From Pseudomonadota bacterium (GTDB lineage: Bacteria; Pseudomonadota; Alphaproteobacteria; Rhizobiales; Methylopilaceae), in contig JAEWEX010000276.1 of NCBI GenBank assembly GCA_023389135.1, positions 1 to 6,608 of the forward strand: DNA of 6,608 nucleotides, read 5' to 3'. The position numbers and the translations under genes are program-made. The notes under the pieces are model-generated. The model was not told where the DNA came from, searched no databases, and worked only from the letters and a program-made list of their open reading frames with translations. This document shows positions 1 through 5,382 of this stretch, piece by piece. Each line of letters begins with the position of its first letter. The first letter of the stretch is position 1.

Positions 1-1362
1 CTCGGCCAGTTCCTGGCCACGCGACCGGACGTGGTGGGCGTGGCCGTCGCCCGCGACCTGGAGCACCTGCAGGACCGCATGGCCCCGTTCGGCATGGAGG
101 AGGCGCGCCGCGTGATCGCGGCCAGCCTCGGCGGTCCGACCGAGCAGTTCTTTGTGAGGTTCGAGCCGCCGCTCGCCGCCGCCTCCATCGCCCAGGTCCA
201 CCGGGCGGGCGTCGCCATGGACGGCGAGGAGCGCGCCGTGGCGGTCAAGGTCACGCGGCCGGGCGTCGCGCGGCGCTTCCGGCGCGACCTGGAGACCATG
301 GCCTTCGCCGCTCGCATGGCGGAGCGGCTGCTGCCGGCTTCGCGGCGGCTGAGGCCCGTGGCGGTGGTGGGCGAGCTTGCCCGCTCCGTCACCATGGAGC
401 TCGATCTCCGGCTGGAGGCGGCCGCGCTTTCGGAGATGCGGGAGAACACGCGGCTCGATCCCGGCTTCCGCGTGCCGGCGGTGGACTGGGAGCGCACCGC
501 GCGCGACGTGCTGACGCTGGACTGGGTCGACGGCACCTCCATGGCCGACCTTGCGGGCCTCGACGCCGCAGGCCACGACCGCGCGGCGCTCGCCACCATC
601 CTGATCCAGTCCTTCCTCAAGCAGGCCATCGTCGACGGCCTGTTCCACGCCGACATGCACCCCGGCAACCTGTTCGTGGACGCCTCGGGCGCCATCGTGG
701 CGGTGGACCTGGGCATCGTCGGGCGGCTCGGCCCCAAGGAGCAGCGGTTCCTGGCGGAGATCCTCTATGGCTTCATCGTCCGCGACTATCGCCGGGTGGC
801 GCGGGTGCATTTCGAGGCGGGCTATGTGCCCGACACCCAGTCGGTGGAGGACTTCGCCCAGGCGATCCGCGCCATCGGCGAGCCGATCCACAACCGCACC
901 GCCTCCGAGATTTCCATGGCGCGGCTCCTCACCCAGCTGTTCGAGGTGACCGAGATGTTCCAGATGGCGACCCGCACCGAACTCGTCCTGCTGCAGAAGA
1001 CCATGGTGGTCGTGGAAGGCGTGGCGCGCTCGCTGGATCCCCGCCTCAACATCTGGTCCACGGCCGAGCCTGTGGTGCGGGCCTTCCTGGAGCGGGCGCT
1101 GGGGCCCATCGGCGCGCTGGAAGGCGCGGTGCAGGGCACGGCGCGGCTGGGCCGGACGCTGGCCGACCTGCCCGGCATCATCGATCGCGCCGAGCACCTG
1201 GCGGTCCGCCTGGAAGAGGCGGTCACCCGCGGATTCCCGCTTGCGCCGGAAAGCGTTGAGGCCATCGGCCGCGCGGAGGCGCGCCGCGCGCGCTGGGGCA
1301 ATCTCGCCATGTGGATCGCGGCCGCGGCGCTGGTGGTGATCGCGGCGTCGGCGATCAGGTGA
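1..1362 (+). CDS. ubiB: UbiB, ubiquinone biosynthesis atypical kinase/ATPase (5' partial)
   Basis: Member of the ABC1/ADCK/UbiB family, needed for ubiquinone synthesis; family members are membrane-associated atypical kinases/ATPases thought to help deliver or organise polyprenyl quinone precursors. The reading frame is open from the first base, and the opening residues LGQFLATRPD are the end of the family KxGQ motif (its Lys lies just outside the window), so the true start is upstream and about 453 residues are visible. The Ala-rich loop AAASIAQVH replacing the usual glycine-rich loop is at 172-198. It is followed by AVKV with the nucleotide-binding Lys (241-252), the catalytic motif HADMHPGN (646-669) and the metal-binding VDLG (703-714; DLG instead of DFG). 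A hydrophobic segment of about 20 residues ends the protein (roughly 1300-1359) and should anchor it in the inner membrane. The stop TGA directly abuts the dyad that precedes the toxin-antitoxin genes. Identity is secure; the substrate chemistry is family knowledge. Confidence 0.96.
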   Translation, partial: LGQFLATRPDVVGVAVARDLEHLQDRMAPFGMEEARRVIAASLGGPTEQFFVRFEPPLAAASIAQVHRAGVAMDGEERAVAVKVTRPGVARRFRRDLETMAFAARMAERLLPASRRLRPVAVVGELARSVTMELDLRLEAAALSEMRENTRLDPGFRVPAVDWERTARDVLTLDWVDGTSMADLAGLDAAGHDRAALATILIQSFLKQAIVDGLFHADMHPGNLFVDASGAIVAVDLGIVGRLGPKEQRFLAEILYGFIVRDYRRVARVHFEAGYVPDTQSVEDFAQAIRAIGEPIHNRTASEISMARLLTQLFEVTEMFQMATRTELVLLQKTMVVVEGVARSLDPRLNIWSTAEPVVRAFLERALGPIGALEGAVQGTARLGRTLADLPGIIDRAEHLAVRLEEAVTRGFPLAPESVEAIGRAEARRARWGNLAMWIAAAALVVIAASAIR

Positions 1363-1380
1363 TTGCATTGATTGCAATGC
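1363..1380. promoter_or_regulatory. Candidate operator: overlapping dyads upstream of the antitoxin
   Basis: Two overlapping perfect inverted repeats lie in the 58-base gap between ubiB and the antitoxin gene: GCATTG (1365-1370) with CAATGC (1375-1380), and TTGCA (1363-1367) with TGCAA (1373-1377). ATTGCA is also directly repeated at 1362 and 1371, 9 bases apart. The patch is AT-rich compared with its surroundings and overlaps a possible -35 element. FitA/VapB-type ribbon-helix-helix antitoxins usually bind such repeats in their own promoter, so an autoregulatory operator is the natural reading. That it is bound is inference. Confidence 0.5.
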
Positions 1381-1396
1381 GGGCGGGCCCTATATC
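1368..1396 (+). promoter_or_regulatory. Candidate promoter of the toxin-antitoxin module
   Basis: TTGATT (1368-1373; 4 of 6 match to TTGACA) is followed after 17 bases by TATATC (1391-1396; 4 of 6 match to TATAAT). This places a likely start about 20 bases before the antitoxin ATG. The -35 element lies inside the dyad at 1363-1380, an arrangement suited to repression. Since coaBC and dut follow without a gap, this promoter may serve them too. It is a pattern match only. Confidence 0.45.
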
Positions 1397-1410
1397 TGCC
1401 GTGGATGACT

Positions 1411-1415
1411 GGAGG
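1411..1415 (+). promoter_or_regulatory. Ribosome binding site of the antitoxin gene
   Basis: GGAGG lies 5 bases before the ATG at 1421. It is the only strong Shine-Dalgarno sequence near the front of the module and it fixes the antitoxin start. Confidence 0.75.
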
Positions 1416-1420
1416 TTGCC

Positions 1421-1666
1421 ATGGGCAGTCTGACCATCCGGCGGCTCGACGACGCGGTGAAGCGCCGGCTGCGGCTTCGCGCCGCGAGCCATGGCCGTTC
1501 CATGGAGGAGGAGGCGCGACAGCTGCTGTCGGAGGCGCTGGAGGGTCCGGTGGCGTCGGAGCACGGGCTCGGCACCGCCATTCACGGGCGGTTCGCAGCT
1601 CTGGGCGGCGTCGATCTGGACCTACCGCAGCGCGAACGGATGCGTGAGCCGCCGGATTTCGGATGA
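1421..1666 (+). CDS. FitA/VapB-like ribbon-helix-helix antitoxin
   Basis: Small (81 aa) antitoxin of a type II toxin-antitoxin pair. Residues 3-40 fit a ribbon-helix-helix DNA-binding domain: a short beta strand (SLTIRRLD), then two helices with the typical GRSMEEEARQLL segment that opens the second helix. This resembles gonococcal FitA and related antitoxins. The C-terminal part, about residues 50-80 (LGTAIHGRF, GGVDLDLP, then Arg-rich), resembles the FitA tail that wraps the PIN toxin and places an Arg in its active site; that role is family knowledge, not shown here. The start is supported by GGAGG 5 bases upstream. The stop overlaps the toxin start (ATGA), which gives coupled translation with antitoxin first, the usual order. 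The gene probably represses its own promoter through the dyad at 1363-1380. The alternative label VapB differs mainly in naming. Confidence 0.85.
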   Translation: MGSLTIRRLDDAVKRRLRLRAASHGRSMEEEARQLLSEALEGPVASEHGLGTAIHGRFAALGGVDLDLPQRERMREPPDFG

Positions 1667-2088
1667 TGGTGGTGCTGGATACGAACGTCGTCTCCGAGAT
1701 GATGAAGCCTGCCGGATCCGCCGCCGTGCTCGGCTGGGTGGACGCGATACCGCGCGCCCGGCTCTTCACCACCGCCATCACGCAGGCCGAGATCCTGCAT
1801 GGCATCGCGATCCTGCCGGCCGGCCGCAGGCGTGACAGGCTGGGGCTCGCCGCCACCGACATGTTCAGGGAGGACTTCGCCGCGCGCATCCTCCCCTTCG
1901 ACGCGGAGGCTGCCGGCCATTTCGCCGACATCGTGGCGACGCGGCGGCGGGTCGGCCGCCCCGTTGCGGCGTTCGACGGCCAGATCGCGGCCATCGCGCG
2001 CGCCCGCGGCGCGCGGATCGCCACGCGCAACACCGGCGACTTCGACGGCTGCGGCGTGGAGACGGTCGATCCCTGGGCACCGGCATGA
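1663..2088 (+). CDS. vapC: VapC/FitB-family PIN-domain toxin (ribonuclease)
   Basis: A 141-residue PIN-domain protein, the usual length for VapC/FitB toxins, which are Mg-dependent ribonucleases that stop translation by cutting specific RNAs. The acidic active-site residues appear intact: D6 in VVLDTNVVSE, E43 in ITQAEIL, D105 in AAFDGQIAA and D126 in the TRNTGDF motif. The ILPFD stretch at 76-80 and the closing DPW resemble FitB. The start codon ATG at 1663 overlaps the antitoxin stop; a second ATG at 1666 is an equally possible start (the protein begins MM). The last codons overlap the coaBC start (ATGA at 2085-2088). No frameshift or lost catalytic residue is visible, so the toxin looks functional. 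The RNA target cannot be read from the sequence. Confidence 0.9.
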   Translation: MMVVLDTNVVSEMMKPAGSAAVLGWVDAIPRARLFTTAITQAEILHGIAILPAGRRRDRLGLAATDMFREDFAARILPFDAEAAGHFADIVATRRRVGRPVAAFDGQIAAIARARGARIATRNTGDFDGCGVETVDPWAPA

Positions 2089-3305
2089 CCGCGACCCTGG
2101 CCGGCCGCACGGTCCTGCTCGTCATCGGCGGCGGCATCGCGGCCTACAAGTGCCTCGACCTGATGCGCCGCCTCAAGGAGTGCGGGGCGACCGTGCGCTG
2201 CGTGCTGACGGCAGCCGCGCAGAACTTCGTGACGCCGCTGTCGGTGGGCGCCATTTCCGGCGAGCGCGTGTTCACCGAGCTCTTCGACCTCACCGACGAG
2301 CACGACATCGGGCATATCCTGCTCGCGCGCGACGCCGACATCGTGGTGGTTGCGCCGGCGACCGCGGACCTGCTCGCGAAGATAGCGCAGGGCCATGCCG
2401 GCGACCTGGCCACCACGGTTCTGCTGGCGACGGATCGGCCGGTGCTGGTCGCGCCCGCCATGAACCCCACCATGTGGGCGGCCGCGCCGACGCGCCGCAA
2501 CATGGCGATGCTTGCCGCCGACGGCGTCCGGACGGTCGGGCCGAACGACGGCGCCATGGCCGAGCGCGGCGAGAGCGGCCCCGGCCGGATGGCCGAACCC
2601 ATGGAGATCGTGGCGGCCATCGAGGCCCTGCTGGAGCGCGGACCGCTCTCGGGGCGCAGGATCGTGGTCACCTCCGGCCCGACCCACGAGCCCATCGATC
2701 CGGTGCGCGTCATCGCCAACCGCTCCTCGGGCCGCCAGGGACACGCCATCGCGGCGGCGGCGGCGCGGGCCGGCGCCCGGGTCGTGCTGGTGTCCGGCCC
2801 CGTGGCGCTGGCCGATCCGCCCGGTGTCGAAACCGTGCATGTGGAAACCGCGCGGGAGATGCTGGCGGCGGTGGAGGCGGCGCTTCCGGCGGACGCGGCC
2901 GTGTTCGCGGCCGCGGTTGCCGACTGGCGGGTCGCCGAGGCCGCCGGCCAGAAGATCAAGAAGCAGGCAGGCGCGATCCCGACACTGGCGTTCGTGGAGA
3001 ACCCGGACATCCTGGCGACCGTCGCCGGGGATGGCGCGCGCCGGCCGCGGCTGGTGGTGGGCTTTGCCGCCGAGACCGCCGACGTCGTCGCCAATGCCGG
3101 CCGCAAGCGCGTCGCCAAGGGCTGCGACTGGATCGTGGCCAATGACGTCTCCCCGGCGGCCGGCGTGTTCGGCGGCGACGCCAACACGGTCCATCTGGTC
3201 ACCGCGCAGGGCGTCGAGGACTGGCCGAGGCTCGCCAAGGCGGAGGTTGCGTCCCGCCTCGTGGCGCGCATCGCCGCGGCCCTGTCGGAGGAGCCGGCGC
3301 CGTGA
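2085..3305 (+). CDS. coaBC: CoaBC, bifunctional phosphopantothenoylcysteine decarboxylase / phosphopantothenate-cysteine ligase
   Basis: Cytoplasmic flavoenzyme (406 aa, normal length) for two successive steps of coenzyme A synthesis: joining 4'-phosphopantothenate to cysteine (CoaB, C-terminal half, CTP-dependent in bacteria) and decarboxylating the product to 4'-phosphopantetheine (CoaC, N-terminal half, FMN). CoaC signs: GGGIAAYK (15-22), the catalytic His in GHI (H77), PATADL (91-96), PAMNPTMW (124-131) and GPGRM (165-169). CoaB signs from about residue 190: [12 protein letters not shown] (197-208), N212 in the ANRSSGRQG stretch, AAVADWR (276-282) and the KIKK lysines (290-293). The segment before GPGRM reads GAMAERGES and lacks the Cys found in E. 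coli (Cys158). The ATG overlaps the toxin stop and I see no convincing Shine-Dalgarno sequence before it, so translation is probably coupled to the toxin gene. The stop overlaps the dut GTG. The gene is normally essential. Confidence 0.96.
   Translation: MTATLAGRTVLLVIGGGIAAYKCLDLMRRLKECGATVRCVLTAAAQNFVTPLSVGAISGERVFTELFDLTDEHDIGHILLARDADIVVVAPATADLLAKIAQGHAGDLATTVLLATDRPVLVAPAMNPTMWAAAPTRRNMAMLAADGVRTVGPNDGAMAERGESGPGRMAEPMEIVAAIEALLERGPLSGRRIVVTSGPTHEPIDPVRVIANRSSGRQGHAIAAAAARAGARVVLVSGPVALADPPGVETVHVETAREMLAAVEAALPADAAVFAAAVADWRVAEAAGQKIKKQAGAIPTLAFVENPDILATVAGDGARRPRLVVGFAAETADVVANAGRKRVAKGCDWIVANDVSPAAGVFGGDANTVHLVTAQGVEDWPRLAKAEVASRLVARIAAALSEEPAP
3287..3293 (+). promoter_or_regulatory. 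Ribosome binding site of dut
   Basis: GGAGGAG lies 8 bases before the GTG at 3302, inside the last codons of coaBC. It supports the GTG start over the later ATG at 3320. Confidence 0.65.
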
Positions 3306-3748
3306 TCGAGGTCGGCGTCATGCGGCTGCCCCACGGCGCGGGGCTGGACCTGCCCATGCGGGCGAGCGCCGGCGCGGCCGGTTTCGATCTCGCCGCGGCG
3401 GTGCCGGAGGACGCCCCGGTGGTGCTCGCGCCGGGCGCGCGCGCCGCGATCCCCACCGGCCTCGTGCTGGAGATACCCGACGGCCATGAGGGGCAGGTGC
3501 GACCGCGCTCGGGCCTCGCGCTCCGGCACGGCGTCACCGTGCTCAATGCGCCGGGCACCATCGACGCCGACTATCGCGGCGAGGTGAAGGTGATCCTGGT
3601 CAATCTGGGCGACGAACCGTTCGAGATCACGCGCGGCCAGCGCATCGCGCAATTAATCGTCGCTGTTGTGACATCCATCCGCTTCCGCGAAACGTATAAT
3701 GCCGGTTCGACCCCCCGGGGATCGGGCGGCTTCGGCTCGACCGGCTAG
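3302..3748 (+). CDS. dut: Dut, deoxyuridine 5'-triphosphate nucleotidohydrolase (dUTPase)
   Basis: Trimeric dUTPase that hydrolyses dUTP to dUMP and pyrophosphate, keeping uracil out of DNA and feeding dTMP synthesis. It has 148 aa, the usual size. All five family motifs are present in order: AGAAGFDL (23-30), RPRSGLA (67-73), GTIDADYRG with the catalytic Asp D88 (85-93), [10 protein letters not shown] (111-120) and the C-terminal arm [10 protein letters not shown] (139-148), where the protein ends. Translation starts at GTG, which overlaps the coaBC stop (GTGA) and follows a GGAGGAG site. The last 100 bases use codons unusual for this GC-rich stretch (a TTA Leu at 3653-3655, plus TAT and AAT) and contain a perfect TATAAT, probably because a promoter for the next gene is embedded there. 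dut following coaBC is common in alphaproteobacteria. Confidence 0.96.
   Translation: MIEVGVMRLPHGAGLDLPMRASAGAAGFDLAAAVPEDAPVVLAPGARAAIPTGLVLEIPDGHEGQVRPRSGLALRHGVTVLNAPGTIDADYRGEVKVILVNLGDEPFEITRGQRIAQLIVAVVTSIRFRETYNAGSTPRGSGGFGSTG
3695..3700 (+). promoter_or_regulatory. Candidate -10 element of a promoter for the Rrf2-family gene, inside dut
   Basis: A perfect TATAAT lies inside the dut coding region, 62 bases before the regulator ATG. The nearest -35-like sequence is around TTGTGACA (3666-3673), but its spacing is longer than the ideal 17 bases, so the promoter may be weak, dependent on an activator, or used by another sigma arrangement. The surrounding bases 3650-3703 are AT-rich for this region. 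Confidence 0.4.
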
Positions 3749-3762
3749 CGGAGACCAGCAGG

Positions 3763-4230
3763 ATGAACCTTCTACCACGGCGCAGCCTGCTGGCGGTCGC
3801 GGCGGTGGTCGACATCGCTCACCACGCCCGGCCCTCCCCCATCGCCGCCAAGACGCTGGCGGCGCGGCACTCGCTGCCGCCGCGGCATCTGGAGACGCTG
3901 CTTCAGGTGCTGGTGCGCGCGGGCATCCTCAAGGGCGTCCGCGGACCCCGCGGCGGCTACGAGCTGGCGCGCGAGCGGCGCAAGATCACCGTTGCCGACA
4001 TCATCCGCGCCGCCTCGGGCGGCAGCGGCGCCAACGGCACGGCCGATGGCGGCGAGCATGGCGACGACGGCTCGCCGCTGGTGCGCGCCGTTGTGGTTCC
4101 GGCCATCGCCGAAGCAACCGACGCCTTCCTGGAGCGGCTGGATCTCGTGACCATCGAGGACCTGTGCGACGCCGCGCAAAAGCAGCAGGTGTTCGCGGCG
4201 GGCAGCGCCGGATACGATTTCACGATCTGA
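3763..4230 (+). CDS. Rrf2-family transcriptional regulator without the Fe-S cysteine triad
   Basis: A 155-residue DNA-binding regulator. Residues 1-83 form the Rrf2 winged helix-turn-helix: an N-terminal helix (LPRRSLLAVAAVVDIAHHA), the recognition region (AAKTLAARHSLPPRHLETLLQVL) and the wing with the hallmark GVRGPRGGYELAR (58-70). IscR, NsrR and RirA carry three Cys for an iron-sulfur cluster at about residues 90-105. Here that stretch is a Gly/Asp-rich loop (SGGSGANGTADGGEHGDDG) with no Cys, and the only Cys is C135 near the C-terminal helix. The protein is therefore unlikely to hold a standard cluster. The gene starts 14 bases after dut, with GGAGA at 3750-3754 as a modest ribosome site. 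The next gene on the same strand is cysK, so control of cysteine synthesis, as for the cluster-free Rrf2 protein CymR of Bacillus, is a reasonable guess but not proven. The target and the signal are unknown. Confidence 0.88.
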   Translation: MNLLPRRSLLAVAAVVDIAHHARPSPIAAKTLAARHSLPPRHLETLLQVLVRAGILKGVRGPRGGYELARERRKITVADIIRAASGGSGANGTADGGEHGDDGSPLVRAVVVPAIAEATDAFLERLDLVTIEDLCDAAQKQQVFAAGSAGYDFTI

Positions 4231-4265
4231 CATTGTCGTTCTTCTCTATTGCTCGACTGAAGACG
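4229..4265. promoter_or_regulatory. Dyads in the AT-rich start of the cysK leader (possible operator)
   Basis: The gap between the regulator and cysK begins with the short palindrome GACA-T-TGTC (4229-4237, including the last two bases of the regulator stop). It is followed by an imperfect inverted repeat of CGTTCTTC (4237-4244) and GAAGACG (4259-4265), with one bulged base and a 14-base centre. The segment 4231-4275 is clearly less GC-rich than the genes around it, as expected for a promoter. TTGTCG (4233-4238) or TTGCTC (4249-4254) could serve as -35, but I find no good -10 at the right distance. Binding by the upstream regulator is speculation. Confidence 0.25.
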
Positions 4266-4302
4266 TGTTTTCTGCTAGGTGCGGCATCCACGAGATGATG
4301 GC

Positions 4303-4325
4303 AGGCCCGGCCGCGATCCGGGCCT
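4303..4325 (+). promoter_or_regulatory. GC-rich hairpin in the cysK leader
   Basis: AGGCCCGG (4303-4310) pairs perfectly with CCGGGCCT (4318-4325): an 8-base stem with a 7-base loop, ending 7 bases before the cysK ribosome site. The bases after it (CTTCCC) are not a clean T run. It could be a weak terminator of the regulator transcript, an mRNA-stabilising 5' structure, or an attenuator that influences access to the ribosome site. The structure is visible; the function is inferred. Confidence 0.35.
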
Positions 4326-4332
4326 CTTCCCG

Positions 4333-4337
4333 AGGAG
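4333..4337 (+). promoter_or_regulatory. Ribosome binding site of cysK
   Basis: AGGAG lies 6 bases before the ATG at 4344. This fixes the cysK start and keeps its N-terminal extension. Confidence 0.8.
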
Positions 4338-4343
4338 ACACGC

Positions 4344-5324
4344 ATGGCTGAGCCCCTCCGTTCCGGCGATACCGCGCCCGCCCCGGGCCGCGGTCGCGTC
4401 TACGGCTCGATCACGGACACCATCGGCGACACGCCGCTGGTGCGCATCGGCCGCATCGCCGAGGCGCGCGGGGTCAAGGCCCAGCTTCTGGCCAAGCTTG
4501 AATTCTTCAACCCCATCGCGAGCGTGAAGGATCGCATCGGCGTCGCCATGATCGATTCCCTGGAGCAGCAGGGGCTGATCCGGCAGGGCACGACGCTGAT
4601 CGAGCCGACCTCGGGCAATACCGGCATCGCGCTCGCCTTCGTCGCGGCCGCGCGCGGCTACCGGTTGATGCTGGTCATGCCGGAATCCATGTCCATCGAG
4701 CGGCGCAAGATGCTGGCGCTGCTCGGCGCCGAGCTCGTGCTCACCCCCGCGCCGCAAGGCATGAAGGGTGCGGTCGCGCGCGCCGAGGAACTGCTCGGCG
4801 AGATCCCCAACTCGGTGATGCCGCAGCAGTTCGCCAACCCAGCAAACCCCGACATCCACCGGCGCACCACCGCCGAGGAGATCTGGAACGACACCGCCGG
4901 CGCGGTCGACATCGTGGTTTCCGGTGTCGGCACGGGCGGCACCATCACCGGCATCGGCCAGGTGCTGAAGGCGCGCAAGGCCTCCCTCAGGATGGTCGCG
5001 GTGGAGCCGGAGGACAGCCCGGTGCTGTCCGGCGGCCAGCCCGGTCCCCACAAGATCCAGGGCATCGGCGCAGGCTTCGTGCCCGCGATCCTCGACCGCG
5101 CCGTCATCGACGACGTGGTGACCGTCGGCAACCAGACGGCGTTCGAGACGGCGCGCCTAGTGGCGAAGCTCGAGGGCATCCCGGTCGGCATCTCCTCGGG
5201 CGCCGCGATCGCCGCCGCGCTGGAGATCGGCGCGCGCAAGGAGAACGAGGGCAAGACCATCGTGGTCATCATCCCGTCCTTCGCGGAGCGCTATCTCTCC
5301 ACCGCGCTGTTCGAGGGCCTGTAG
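4344..5324 (+). CDS. cysK: CysK, cysteine synthase (O-acetylserine sulfhydrylase)
   Basis: PLP-dependent cytoplasmic enzyme that makes cysteine from O-acetylserine and sulfide. It has 326 aa, slightly longer than the classic ~315-320 because of a short N-terminal extension ([18 protein letters not shown]) before the conserved [17 protein letters not shown]62 in ASVKDRIG forms the Schiff base with PLP; TSGNTG (89-94) is the substrate loop; GVGTGGT (194-200) cradles the PLP phosphate; S285 in GISSGAA should contact the PLP ring nitrogen. QGIGAGFVP (239-247) is typical of CysK. The start is supported by AGGAG 6 bases upstream. It probably has its own promoter in the 113-base leader and lies next to a cluster-free Rrf2 regulator that may control it. 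A long hairpin follows the stop. The A-type (CysK) rather than CysM assignment rests on overall similarity; the exact isozyme is less certain than the family. Confidence 0.93.
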   Translation: MAEPLRSGDTAPAPGRGRVYGSITDTIGDTPLVRIGRIAEARGVKAQLLAKLEFFNPIASVKDRIGVAMIDSLEQQGLIRQGTTLIEPTSGNTGIALAFVAAARGYRLMLVMPESMSIERRKMLALLGAELVLTPAPQGMKGAVARAEELLGEIPNSVMPQQFANPANPDIHRRTTAEEIWNDTAGAVDIVVSGVGTGGTITGIGQVLKARKASLRMVAVEPEDSPVLSGGQPGPHKIQGIGAGFVPAILDRAVIDDVVTVGNQTAFETARLVAKLEGIPVGISSGAAIAAALEIGARKENEGKTIVVIIPSFAERYLSTALFEGL

Positions 5325-5329
5325 GACAC

Positions 5330-5374
5330 GGCCCGGCGCCGCCGGCCGGGGCCGCTCCCCGGCCGGCGCGGGCC
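5330..5374. terminator. Long GC-rich hairpin between convergent cysK and thiC
   Basis: Bases 5340-5351 pair perfectly with 5357-5368 (12 pairs; arms containing GCCGGCCGGGG and CCCCGGCCGGC) around the 5-base loop CCGCT. An outer stem of 6 pairs (GGCCCG 5330-5335 with CGGGCC 5369-5374) extends it after a 4-base bulge on the left arm. It fills nearly the whole 58-base space between the two stop codons. Neither side has a T run, so it is not a textbook intrinsic terminator, but its position and symmetry fit a bidirectional terminator or 3' end stabiliser for both transcripts. Confidence 0.6.
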
Positions 5375-5382
5375 TGCCGCTG

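Noticed and set aside
31..33. GTG at 31 as the start of ubiB
   Set aside because: The ten codons before it read LGQFLATRPD, part of the conserved KxGQ region, so the gene begins before the window.
703..714. DLG in place of DFG in UbiB as a sign of inactivity
   Set aside because: UbiB proteins vary at this middle residue (E. coli has DCG as I recall it), and the metal-binding Asp is kept.
1365..1380. The GCATTG/CAATGC dyad as the ubiB terminator
   Set aside because: The stem is short (6 pairs, 4-base loop), AT-containing and followed by GGGCGGG rather than a T run; an operator fits better.
822..3652. Very long open frames on the minus strand (822-3194 and 2144-3652) and a plus-strand frame at 1799-3145
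   Set aside because: They overlap the well-supported toxin, coaBC and dut genes, and their translations are Arg/Ala/Gly/His-rich low-complexity sequence with no family motif. This is the usual effect of GC-rich third positions on other frames.
3762..5324. Regulator plus cysK as an Fe-S assembly (isc/suf) locus
   Set aside because: Rrf2 next to a cysteine-related gene suggests iscR-iscS at first, but the PLP enzyme has the CysK SVKDR and TSGNTG motifs, not those of a cysteine desulfurase, and no scaffold genes are present.
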